Below, in pieces: positions 1 to 7,905 of a stretch of 64,000 bases of DNA (position 1 is the stretch's first letter; every line of letters starts with the position of its first letter). The stretch spans positions 814,222 through 878,221 of the forward strand of contig NZ_SGXD01000003.1 in the NCBI RefSeq assembly GCF_004216915.1. Reading direction: 5' to 3'. Source of the stretch: Motilibacter rhizosphaerae (lineage in GTDB: Bacteria > Actinomycetota > Actinomycetes > Motilibacterales > Motilibacteraceae). The translations under genes were made by a program, and so were the position numbers. The notes below the pieces were generated by a model, which did not search any database, was not told the DNA's origin, and saw only the letters and a list, made by a program, of their open reading frames with translations.

Positions 1-755
1 CGCGGCCGAGCTCGCTCGTGACCTACCTCGACCGCGCGCACGCGTTCTACGCCGCCCTCTGGGAGCGTGGCACCGGGGTGGACTTCCTGCCGCCGGACGG
101 CGACCTCTCGGGCTACCGGCTGCTCGTGGTGCCGACGCTCTACCTCTGCGACACCGCGACGGCGGACCGCGTACGCGCCTACGCCGAGGCCGGCGGAACG
201 GTCGTGGTCACGTACTTCTCCGGCATCGTCGACGAGCACGACGCGGTGCACCTCGGCGGCTACCCCGGGGCCTTCCGCGACCTGCTCGGCATCAGCGTCG
301 AGGAGTTCTTCCCCCTGCTCCCGGGCGAGTCCGTGCAGCTCGACGACGGCACCACGGCCGACACCTGGACCGAGCTGCTGCACCTGCGTGGCGCCGAGGC
401 GCTCGTGCGCTACGCGGACGGTCCCCTGGCCGGGGTCCCCGCCCTCACCCGCGCGCAGGCGGGCAGCGGCACGGCGTACTACGTCGCGACGCGCACCGAC
501 GCGCAGGGCGTGGGGGCGCTCGTCGACCGGCTGCTCGCGGAGACCGGCGTCGTCCCTGTCGCCCAGGTGCCCGCGGGGGTCGAGGCCGTGCGGCGTACGA
601 GCGAGGACGGCAGCTGGCTGTTCCTGCTCAACCACAGCGCTTCCGAGGCGAGCGTGCCCGCCGCCGGCACCGAGCTCGTGACCGGGCGCAGCGTCGAGGG
701 GACCGTCACGGTGCCCGCAGGCGGGGTCGCGGTGGTCCGCGAGGCGAGGGGGTGA
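1..755 (+). CDS. GH42 beta-galactosidase, C-terminal part (5' end outside window)
   Basis: The reading frame is open from the first bases of the window, so only the end of the gene is present (about 250 residues). The protein has the glutamine-amidotransferase-like fold of the GH42 trimerisation domain ('LLVVPTLYLCD', then 'AEAGGTVVVTYFSGIVDEHD'). It ends in a small beta domain ('SWLFLLNHSASEASVPA'), which is the usual C-terminus of bacterial GH42 enzymes. The catalytic TIM barrel lies upstream and cannot be checked. Its stop overlaps the DeoR gene by 4 nt, and galT and galK follow, which fits lactose or galactoside hydrolysis feeding the Leloir pathway. Confidence 0.85.
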   Translation, partial: RPSSLVTYLDRAHAFYAALWERGTGVDFLPPDGDLSGYRLLVVPTLYLCDTATADRVRAYAEAGGTVVVTYFSGIVDEHDAVHLGGYPGAFRDLLGISVEEFFPLLPGESVQLDDGTTADTWTELLHLRGAEALVRYADGPLAGVPALTRAQAGSGTAYYVATRTDAQGVGALVDRLLAETGVVPVAQVPAGVEAVRRTSEDGSWLFLLNHSASEASVPAAGTELVTGRSVEGTVTVPAGGVAVVREARG

Positions 756-1582
756 GCGTGCTCGCACCCCAGCGCCAAGCGCAGATCCTCACCGACCTGC
801 AGAGCAGCGGCGGCGTCCGCGTCAGCGACCTCGTTCGCAAGCTCGGCGTCTCCGACATGACGATCCGGCGCGACCTCGAGGCGCTGGCCCGCCGCGGCCT
901 GCTCGAGAAGGTCCACGGCGGCGCCACCCTCCCGGTCCAGCCGGTGTCCGAGGAGCCGGGCTTCGTCGCGAAGTCCGCCCGCGAGCTGCAGGAGAAGGAC
1001 TCCATCGGCCGGGCGGCCGCCCGGCTGGTCGAGCCGGGCGCCACGGTCGCCATCAGCGCGGGCACGACGACGTGGGCGCTCGCCAAGCACCTGGGTACGG
1101 TCCCCGGCCTCACCGTCGTCACCAACTCGGTGCCGGTGGCCGACGCCCTCAGCGCCGCAGAGGCGTCGGACCGCACGGTGATCCTCACCGGCGGCGTCCG
1201 CACGCCGTCCAACGGCCTGGTCGGCTCGGTCGCCGTCGCCTCGCTGCGCTCCCTCCACGTCGACGTCGTCTTCATGGGCGTGCACGGCATGGACGAGCGG
1301 GCCGGGCTCACCACCCCCAACCTCGCCGAGGCCGACACCAACCGGGCGATGATCGAGTCGGGCCGGCGCCTCGTCGTCGTCGCCGACCACACCAAGTGGG
1401 GCACGGTCGCGCTGGCGCGGTTCGCGCAGGTGGACGACATCGACGTCGTCGTCAGCGACCGCCGCCTGCCGGGCCGTGCCGTCGAGGTGCTCGGCGAGGC
1501 CGCGGAGGTGGTCCTCGCCGGTTCGGAGGACGCCGACGCGGGCACGAGCGGCGCTGACGGCGTCGCGGAAGGAGTCTCGTGA
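752..1582 (+). CDS. DeoR/GlpR-family transcriptional regulator
   Basis: This 276-residue protein starts at a GTG that shares the sequence GTGA with the preceding stop. Residues about 5-60 form the DeoR-type winged helix ('RVSDLVRKLGVSDMTIRRDL', then 'LLEKVHGGA'). Residues about 80-235 form the DeoRC sugar-phosphate sensor ('AISAGTTTWALAKHL', 'TNSVPVADAL', 'LTGGVRTPSNGLVG'). DeoR proteins usually repress sugar catabolic operons until a phosphorylated intermediate binds. Its place inside the galactose operon makes it the likely local regulator. The operator was not identified and may lie upstream of the window. Confidence 0.9.
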   Translation: MSVLAPQRQAQILTDLQSSGGVRVSDLVRKLGVSDMTIRRDLEALARRGLLEKVHGGATLPVQPVSEEPGFVAKSARELQEKDSIGRAAARLVEPGATVAISAGTTTWALAKHLGTVPGLTVVTNSVPVADALSAAEASDRTVILTGGVRTPSNGLVGSVAVASLRSLHVDVVFMGVHGMDERAGLTTPNLAEADTNRAMIESGRRLVVVADHTKWGTVALARFAQVDDIDVVVSDRRLPGRAVEVLGEAAEVVLAGSEDADAGTSGADGVAEGVS

Positions 1583-2688
1583 AGGTCACCTCGACCCGGA
1601 TGGCCGACGGCCGGGAGCTGCTCTACTTCGACGAGCGCGACGACGCCGCGCGCGTGCTCGTCGACCGGCGCGACCTGGCCCGCCCGGAGATCCAGTCCGA
1701 GATGCGCCACGACCCGGTGCTCGACGAGTGGGTCGCCATCGCCGGGCACCGGCAGACGCGCATCTTCCAGCCGACCGGGACTGCGGCCGAGTGCCCGCTG
1801 TGCCCCACGCGGGACGACGACCACCTCACCGAGATCCCGTCGTCGGACTACGACGTGGTGGTGTTCGAGAACCGCTTCCCGTCGTTCGCGCTGGACGCGC
1901 TGGAGCCGGACACGGACGACGCGGCCGGCGGCCTCGTCCCGCGCCGGCCCGCGAAGGGGCGCTGCGAGGTGGTCTGCTTCACGAGCGACCACGACTCCTC
2001 GTTCCGCGCGCTCCCGTCCTCCCGGGTGCGGACGGTCCTCGAGGCCTGGGTGCAGCGCACGACCGAGCTGTCGGGGCTCCCCGAGGTCGAGCAGGTCTTC
2101 GCCTTCGAGAACCGCGGGCAGGAGATCGGCGTCACGCTCTCCCACCCGCACGGGCAGATCTACGGCTACCCGTACGTCACGCCGAAGACCCGGCGCATGC
2201 TCGAGTCGGCGCGCGCGCACCAGGCGCGTACGGGCCGCAACCTGTTCGCCGACGTCCTCGCCGCGGAGGTCGCGGACGGCCGGCGCGTCGTCGCGCGCAG
2301 CGCGCACTGGACGGCGTTCGTCCCCGCCGCGGCCCGCTGGCCGCTGGAGCTGCACGTCTACCCCAACGAGCGGGTGCTCGACCTGCCGGGCCTGTCCGAG
2401 GAGCAGCGGGCGGACTTCGGGCCGTTCTACCTCGACCTGCTGCGCCGGGTCGACGGGCTCTACGACACGCCCACGCCGTACATCGCGGGCTGGCACCAGG
2501 CGCCGGTGCGCACCGACCGCGACCTCGCGTACCTCCACCTGCAGCTGCTCTCCATCCGGCGCGCGCCGGGCAAGCTCAAGTACCTCGCCGGCTCGGAGTC
2601 GATGATGTGGGCCTTCGTGAACGACGTCTCCCCCGAGCAGGCGGCCGAGCGCATGCGCACGGTCACGCCCGTGGACGGGCCGGCGTGA
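1579..2688 (+). CDS. galT: Galactose-1-phosphate uridylyltransferase
   Basis: The 369-residue product has the normal GalT length. It transfers UMP from UDP-glucose to galactose-1-phosphate in the Leloir pathway. The active-site signature 'HPHGQIYGYPYV' near residues 190-201 contains the His-Pro-His whose second histidine carries the UMP. 'CPLCPTR' near residue 73 matches the zinc-binding region of the family, and 'ELHVYPNERV' and 'YIAGWHQAPV' belong to the C-terminal half. The GTG start overlaps the DeoR stop by 4 nt and the stop overlaps the galK start by 4 nt, so the genes are probably translationally coupled. Confidence 0.96.
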   Translation: MKVTSTRMADGRELLYFDERDDAARVLVDRRDLARPEIQSEMRHDPVLDEWVAIAGHRQTRIFQPTGTAAECPLCPTRDDDHLTEIPSSDYDVVVFENRFPSFALDALEPDTDDAAGGLVPRRPAKGRCEVVCFTSDHDSSFRALPSSRVRTVLEAWVQRTTELSGLPEVEQVFAFENRGQEIGVTLSHPHGQIYGYPYVTPKTRRMLESARAHQARTGRNLFADVLAAEVADGRRVVARSAHWTAFVPAAARWPLELHVYPNERVLDLPGLSEEQRADFGPFYLDLLRRVDGLYDTPTPYIAGWHQAPVRTDRDLAYLHLQLLSIRRAPGKLKYLAGSESMMWAFVNDVSPEQAAERMRTVTPVDGPA

Positions 2689-3827
2689 GCGGGGCGGCGG
2701 ACGCGTACCAGCAGGCGCACGGCACCGCCCCCGAGGGCGTGTGGGCGGCTCCCGGTCGCGTGAACCTCATCGGCGAGCACACGGACTACAACGACGGGTT
2801 CGTGCTGCCGTTCGCGCTCGAGCAGTCCTGCTGGGTGGCGGCCGCGCGCCGCGACGACGGCGTGCTCGACGTGCGCTCCCTGCAGGACCCGCAGACCGCG
2901 CAGCTGCGCGTCGACGAGCTCTCGCCCGAGGGCGTCGAGGGCTGGGCGCGCTACGTCGCGGGCACGGTCTGGGCGCTGCGCGAGGCCGGGTACGCGGTCG
3001 GCGGGCTCACGCTGGTCGTCGACGGGCAGGTGCCGCTGGGCTCCGGGCTCTCCTCGTCGCACGCGCTGCAGTGCGCCGTCGCGCTCGCGGCCACCGAGCT
3101 GCACGGCCTCGAGGTCGAGCGCCCGGAGCTGGCGCGGATCATCCAGCGCTCCGAGAACGGCTTCGTGGGCGCGCCGACCGGGATCCTCGACCAGACGGCG
3201 TCGCTGCGCTGCACCGACGGGCACGTGCTGTTCTACGACTGCCGCAGCGGCGATGCCGAGCAGGTGCCGTTCGACGCGCCCGCGCTCGGGGTGCGGGTGC
3301 TCGTCGTCAACACCCGCGTGCAGCACGCGCACGACGACGGCGGCTACGCCGAGCGCCGCGCCCAGTGCGAGCAGGCCGCGCGCGAGCTCGGCGTCCCGGC
3401 GCTGCGCGACGTCCCCGCGGAGGGGCTCGACGAGACGCTGGCGCGCCTCTCGGACGACGTCGTACGCCGCCGTGCGCGCCACGTCGTCACCGAGGACGCC
3501 CGGGTCGTCGAGACCGTCGCGGCGCTGCGGGCGGAGGACCTCGAGGAGGTCGGCCGGCTGCTCGACGCCTCGCACGTCTCGATGCGCGACGACTTCGAGA
3601 TCTCCTGCGCCGAGCTCGACCTCGCGGTGGAGTCGGCGCAGGGCGCGGGCGCGCTGGGCGCGCGGATGACGGGCGGCGGGTTCGGCGGCTCGGCGGTCGC
3701 GCTCGTCCCCGAGGAGCGGATCGAGCAGGTCACCGAGGCCGTGCGCGCCGCCTTCGCGGACAAGGGCTACCTCGAGCCGGAGTTCTTCGTCGTCCGCCCT
3801 GCGGCCGGCGCCCGCCGGGAGGCATGA
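2685..3827 (+). CDS. galK: Galactokinase
   Basis: This 380-residue GHMP kinase phosphorylates galactose at C1. Visible motifs are the galactokinase signature 'GRVNLIGEHTDYNDGFVLP', the ATP-binding loop 'PLGSGLSSSHALQCAVALA', and the C-terminal glycine-rich motif 'GARMTGGGFGGSAVALV'. The GTG at 2685 is chosen because it overlaps the galT TGA (GTGA) like the other joints of this operon and places the sugar-binding signature at the usual N-terminal position. It is the last gene of the operon. A cluster of GTGATCATGCA repeats begins 16 nt after its stop. Confidence 0.96.
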   Translation: MSGAADAYQQAHGTAPEGVWAAPGRVNLIGEHTDYNDGFVLPFALEQSCWVAAARRDDGVLDVRSLQDPQTAQLRVDELSPEGVEGWARYVAGTVWALREAGYAVGGLTLVVDGQVPLGSGLSSSHALQCAVALAATELHGLEVERPELARIIQRSENGFVGAPTGILDQTASLRCTDGHVLFYDCRSGDAEQVPFDAPALGVRVLVVNTRVQHAHDDGGYAERRAQCEQAARELGVPALRDVPAEGLDETLARLSDDVVRRRARHVVTEDARVVETVAALRAEDLEEVGRLLDASHVSMRDDFEISCAELDLAVESAQGAGALGARMTGGGFGGSAVALVPEERIEQVTEAVRAAFADKGYLEPEFFVVRPAAGARREA

Positions 3828-3843
3828 CCCCCTCGAGACGCCC

Positions 3844-3973
3844 GTGATCATGCACGACCTGGTTGCTGTGTCCCCGCATCTCGCCCAGGACGTGCATGAT
3901 CACGGGGAGGGGGCGGCGCCCAGGAACTGCATGATCACGGGGAGGGGGCGGCGCCCAGGAACTGCATGATCAC
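3844..3973. repeat. Intergenic repeat cluster A (GTGATCATGCA family, 4 copies)
   Basis: One forward copy of GTGATCATGCA at 3844-3854 faces three inverted copies at 3893-3903, 3928-3938 and 3963-3973. The first pair could form a hairpin with 12-bp arms (GTGATCATGCAC and GTGCATGATCAC) around a 38-nt loop. The last two copies lie in two perfect 35-bp tandem units (3904-3938 and 3939-3973). The cluster fills the gap between the convergent galK and ATPase genes and contains the ATPase stop codon. Confidence 0.9.
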
Positions 3974-6882
3974 GGGGAGAGGTCGAGGTCGGTCAGCGCG
4001 GCGCCGAGGTCCAGCTCCCCCGTGAGCACGGCGGCGACCAGGTGCCGGCGCGCCCACTGCCCGGCGACCCAGCTCGCGCCGTCGGCGAGCCCGGTCGTCG
4101 TCGCGGCGTGCACCCGTCCGTCCACGACCCGCCAGTCGAGCTCGACGCCGCGGACCACCAGCTGCTCGTGCTCGACCCAGGTCGGCGGGGCGGCGGGCAG
4201 CAGGGCGCGTACGGCGTCCGGCGTCGCGCGCTCCACCCCGGCCGAGGGGTCGGGGAGGTCGAGCTCCTCGGAGGCGAGCGGCAGGTCGAGGACGTCGGCG
4301 AGCGCGGGCGCCAGGCCCGGCGGCACCACCAGCACGGGCACGTCCGCGAGCAGCGGCAGCAGGTCGGGTGCGTCGAGCACGACGGCGTCGTCGGCGGCGA
4401 CCACCCGCGTACCCGTCCCGTCGGCGACGCGGACGCGGGCCGGCGGTCCCACCTGCGGCGCGTGCTCGGCGAGCGCGCGCAGCACCTCGGCGAGCTGCGC
4501 CCGGTCGAGCGCACGGGCCGGGTCACCCCACCGGTCGAGCAGGTCGGCGGGGGCGCTCTCGAGCACCTCGTCCAGCGAGGTCCGCACCCCCAGCGCCGCT
4601 GCCAGCGCCGGCTCCACCGGGACGGGCAGCGGGTCCCACAGGGCGCCGAGCACCCCGCCGGCCGTCGCGTAGGACGGGAGCGGGCGGCCGGCGAGCCGCG
4701 CCCGCGCCCGCAGCTCGACCGCGGCGGGCGACGCCACCTCCGCGGTGCCCCCGTCGGCGAGCACGAGGCGTACGCGGTCGAGCACCGCCCGGCGCACGTC
4801 GGGCTCCCCGGCGAGCAGGTCGAGCGCCGCGGGCCACGCGTCGGAGCGCACCGCGTCGAGGTCGCGGACGACCGGCAGCTCGGGCGCGAGGGCGGGGAGC
4901 CCCGGCGGCGCGACCTCCTCGACCCACGGGAGGAGCCAGCCGGGCACCGAGTCCTCGTCGAGCACGACGTCGCGCAGCACCTCGACGACCGGTCCGCGCA
5001 CGACCCCCGCCGCCGCGAGGACGTCGGCGCCCCACCGCTCGACGAGCGCGGGGTCGACCGGGACGAGCACCTCCTCGTCGACGACGGCGGCGAACGCCGT
5101 CCCCGGCAGGCACAGCTCGCCCGCCGGCGTCGGCTCGCCCTCGTCGTCGGGCAGCAGCAGGTCGCGCAGCCACGGCGGCTGCGTCACCGGCGCCGCTGCC
5201 GCGACCAGCGCCAGCACGGCGTCCGCGACCGCGCGGACCTCCGCCTCGTCGTCGGTGTCCTGGGCGGCGAGCACCGCCTCGGCGAGCTCGTCGGACGCGA
5301 GCAGGTCGGCGACGGCCAGGCGGCGGGCGCCCAGCCGCTCGAGCAGGGGGTGGGCCGCGGCCGCGTCGACGACACGCAGCCCCAGCCGGGCGACCGGCTC
5401 AGCAGCGGCGTCGAGCAGCAGGCAGCCCCGCGCGCCGCGGACCACGCGGCCGTCGGCGAGCGGCACCGGCAGGCCCCCGAGCTCCTCGGCCGGGGCGGTC
5501 GCGAGCGCGGAGTAGAGCGCGGGCCAGTCGTGCCGGCCACGGGTGGGCAGCGCGTCGACGGCGTCGGCGAGCGGGAGCACCCGCGCGCCGAGCCGCTCCA
5601 CGAGCGCCGCCCATGGCGCGACGGCGCCGTCCGCCACGCCGTCGAGCAGGTCGCCCAGCAGCGGCAGCGCCGGCGCGGGCGCGTCGACGAGGACGGCGGC
5701 CGTCGGGCGGACCACCCCGCCGGCGGCGAGGGGGACGACGGCGGCGGTGCGCAGCGCGGCGTACGCGGCCTCCCGCACCAGCGCGTCGACCTCCCCGACG
5801 CCGGCCGGCACCGGGAGCAGCGGGAGCGCAGCCCGGGGCTCGGTGGCTGCGAGCCGCTCGAGCAGCGCGGCGTACGCCTCCCCGGCGACCCGCGCCACCG
5901 CGTCGCGCAGCGGACCTGGAGCCGTGCGGCGGCGGGTCGGCTCCAGCGGGAGGTCGGCGACGAGCAGCGCCGGGAGGCCGAGGGGCTCGTCGGTCGGCGT
6001 GGGCGCGAGCACCACCCCGGGGAGCTGGCGGGGAGGCGCGGGCAGCGCCCAGACGACGGCCCGGCGCGTACGCCGCCGCTCCTCCAGCGGGCGGTCGGCC
6101 AGGAGCTCCGGGCCGGCGTCGAGGACGCGGCGCACCAGGGTCCACCGGGTCGCCGCACCGTCCTCGGTGACGAGCAGCCCGCCCTCGACCGGCTCCGACC
6201 GCAGCACGCGCCGGGCGCCGCCGAGCTCGACGACGACCTCGGCCAGCCCGGGCAGGGCGACGAGCAGCTCCTGGCCCAGCGCGGCGAGCTGGGCGCGGAC
6301 GACGTCGGCCGAGAGCAGCGGCAGCTCGACCGCCGTGTCGTAGCCCTCAGGCACCGCGACCTCGGCCGGGTGCGGCAGCCGGAGCACGGGCACGCCCTCC
6401 TCGCCCCGGCGCGCCACCTCCTCGGCCAGGGCGGGCACGCCCGCCGCCAGCGCGTACGCAGTTCCGCGCGACCAGCCCACCCCGCCCGTGGCCCGCGACC
6501 CGATGCGGGGCTCGTCGCTGGCGGGCAGCACGGCGGCGAAGCCGAGCCCGAAGCGGCCGACCGCGTCGTCGTCGCGCTTGGCCGAGGCGCGCAGCGTGCT
6601 GAGGGCGGCGACGCCGGCCGCGTCCAGCGGCGCTCCGGTGTTGGCCGCGACGAGGGTGCCCTGCTCGAGCCGGAGCAGCAGCCGGCAGGGGACGCCCGCG
6701 CGGGACGCGGCGTCGACGGCGTTCTGCGCGAGCTCGACGACCAGCCGGTCGCGGTAGCCGCCGAGGGCGAGCTCCTCCTCGGCGTTGGCGTCCTCGCGGA
6801 AGCGCGCGGGCGAGGCGGCCCACGCGTCCAGCACGGCACCGCGCAGCTGCGCGGTGCCGAAGGGGTCGGCCGGCGGCGTCAG
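3970..6882 (-). CDS. Sacsin/HSP90-like GHKL ATPase domain protein
   Basis: This large protein (970 residues from the CTG at 6882) has an N-terminal HSP90/sacsin-type ATP-binding fold. The Bergerat motifs are visible: 'VELAQNAVDAA' near residue 45 (E/N/D) and 'DAVGRFGLGFAAVLP' near residue 100 (DxVGxFGxGF). The rest is an Ala/Leu/Val-rich region without a recognised catalytic motif. It is usually annotated as a sacsin N-terminal ATPase-like or chaperone-like protein, and its substrate is unknown. The start is uncertain. Homologues begin with a short 'MT..DPFGT' segment, which here would need CTG (6882) overlapping the DUF3027 stop as CTGA. The next conventional start is GTG at 6834, leaving 954 residues. 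The stop TGA lies inside repeat cluster A. Confidence 0.85.
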   Translation of the reverse strand: MTPPADPFGTAQLRGAVLDAWAASPARFREDANAEEELALGGYRDRLVVELAQNAVDAASRAGVPCRLLLRLEQGTLVAANTGAPLDAAGVAALSTLRASAKRDDDAVGRFGLGFAAVLPASDEPRIGSRATGGVGWSRGTAYALAAGVPALAEEVARRGEEGVPVLRLPHPAEVAVPEGYDTAVELPLLSADVVRAQLAALGQELLVALPGLAEVVVELGGARRVLRSEPVEGGLLVTEDGAATRWTLVRRVLDAGPELLADRPLEERRRTRRAVVWALPAPPRQLPGVVLAPTPTDEPLGLPALLVADLPLEPTRRRTAPGPLRDAVARVAGEAYAALLERLAATEPRAALPLLPVPAGVGEVDALVREAAYAALRTAAVVPLAAGGVVRPTAAVLVDAPAPALPLLGDLLDGVADGAVAPWAALVERLGARVLPLADAVDALPTRGRHDWPALYSALATAPAEELGGLPVPLADGRVVRGARGCLLLDAAAEPVARLGLRVVDAAAAHPLLERLGARRLAVADLLASDELAEAVLAAQDTDDEAEVRAVADAVLALVAAAAPVTQPPWLRDLLLPDDEGEPTPAGELCLPGTAFAAVVDEEVLVPVDPALVERWGADVLAAAGVVRGPVVEVLRDVVLDEDSVPGWLLPWVEEVAPPGLPALAPELPVVRDLDAVRSDAWPAALDLLAGEPDVRRAVLDRVRLVLADGGTAEVASPAAVELRARARLAGRPLPSYATAGGVLGALWDPLPVPVEPALAAALGVRTSLDEVLESAPADLLDRWGDPARALDRAQLAEVLRALAEHAPQVGPPARVRVADGTGTRVVAADDAVVLDAPDLLPLLADVPVLVVPPGLAPALADVLDLPLASEELDLPDPSAGVERATPDAVRALLPAAPPTWVEHEQLVVRGVELDWRVVDGRVHAATTTGLADGASWVAGQWARRHLVAAVLTGELDLGAALTDLDLSP

Positions 6883-7856
6883 CCCTCCGCCGGTGCGGCG
6901 GGCGCGTCCGAAGGCGTGCGCTCCGCGTCGTCGGCCGCGCTCTCCTCGATCACGGCCGGCTGCGCGACGCCGACGGCCACGACCTCGATCCCCAGCTCGT
7001 CGAGCACGGGCGGCGCGGGAGCCACGGACTCGCGGGGCACCGCGGCCTCCGAGTGCGCGCCGCAGCCGTAGTCGAGCGCGACGACCTGGCCGTCCCGGGG
7101 GGAGAGCTCGTTGGCGCAGACGCCGACGGCCTGCCCGAGCGAGCCGCGCAGCGGCGCGAGGAACCCGCAGGTGGAGCACTGCCCGGGCGCGGCCACGGCG
7201 ACGGGGGCGAGCGGGCCGCCGTCCCCGGCGTACCAGCGCTCGGCGGCGTCGCCGCGCCCGGCCAGCGAGAGCACGCGCGCGCGGCCGAGGCCCAGCTCCC
7301 ACACCTCGGCGGCGTCGTCGTCGGTGAGGTCGGGGGACGCGCCACCGGTCCAGCCGGGGGCCAGGCGGGGGTCGTCGGGCTCCGGGGGCAGCAGGTCGCC
7401 GACGCCGAGGTCGCCCGGGCGCAGCCGCTCGCTCCACGGCACCCACGTCGGCGCCTGCAGCGCGTCGGGGCCGGGGAGCAGGGCGGACTCGACGACCGTG
7501 GCCTGCTTCTGCCGCGGCGCGCGGCCCACGACGACGACCCAGCGCCAGCCGGCGTAGCCGCGCAGCGTGCAGGCGAACTCGTGGCTCACCAGCCGGTCGC
7601 CCTCGGGCGCGACGCCGAGGTGCTCGCCGACGCCGCCCGCCTCGGGCGCGTCCGCGGCCATCTCCTCGGCCGCCGCGCGGGCGAGGTCGACAGCGGCGGC
7701 GCAGACGGCGTCGACGGTGGGCTTGCGGGCGCGGGCGGCGCGCACCGGGCGGGAGGGCGCGTCGGTCCCGTCGACGACGGCACCGGCGTCGTCGACAGCG
7801 GGGTCGTCGACAGCGGTGTCGGCAGGGTCATCGAGCGCAGGGGGCACGACACGCAT
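6879..7856 (-). CDS. DUF3027 domain protein
   Basis: This 325-residue protein matches the actinobacterial DUF3027 family. Recognisable stretches are 'HEFACTLRGYAGWRWVVVV' near residue 90, 'PTWVPWSERLRPGDLGVGD' near residue 140, a segment with a CxxC ('QCSTCGFLAP'), and 'GVCANELSPRDGQVVALDYG'. The function is not established. The ATG at 7856 is the first start in a region free of the upstream gene. The gene is transcribed toward the HSP90-like ATPase, whose proposed start overlaps this stop, and this pairing recurs in actinobacteria. It is divergent from the MFS gene with only about 50 bp between starts. Confidence 0.85.
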   Translation of the reverse strand: MRVVPPALDDPADTAVDDPAVDDAGAVVDGTDAPSRPVRAARARKPTVDAVCAAAVDLARAAAEEMAADAPEAGGVGEHLGVAPEGDRLVSHEFACTLRGYAGWRWVVVVGRAPRQKQATVVESALLPGPDALQAPTWVPWSERLRPGDLGVGDLLPPEPDDPRLAPGWTGGASPDLTDDDAAEVWELGLGRARVLSLAGRGDAAERWYAGDGGPLAPVAVAAPGQCSTCGFLAPLRGSLGQAVGVCANELSPRDGQVVALDYGCGAHSEAAVPRESVAPAPPVLDELGIEVVAVGVAQPAVIEESAADDAERTPSDAPAAPAEG

Positions 7857-7892
7857 CCTCGCACTCCTGCGCGCCGCGCTCCTCCCGGGCGG

Positions 7893-7898
7893 CAGGAT
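7893..7898 (+). promoter_or_regulatory. -10 box (CAGGAT) for leaderless MFS gene
   Basis: CAGGAT lies 7 nt before the GTG at 7906, so transcription would begin at or next to the start codon. This selects GTG 7906 over the ATG at 7897, which overlaps the box itself. Confidence 0.5.
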
Positions 7899-7905
7899 GG
7901 GCGCC

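Noticed and set aside
706-2538. Long open frame on the minus strand across the DeoR and galT genes
   Set aside because: It is Arg/Pro/Val-rich shadow sequence from GC-rich codons. The plus-strand frames have recognisable families with 4-nt overlaps.
4042-7071. 1009-residue plus-strand frame over the ATPase gene
   Set aside because: Composition is Arg/Gly/Glu shadow without any domain. The minus strand carries the HSP90 motifs.
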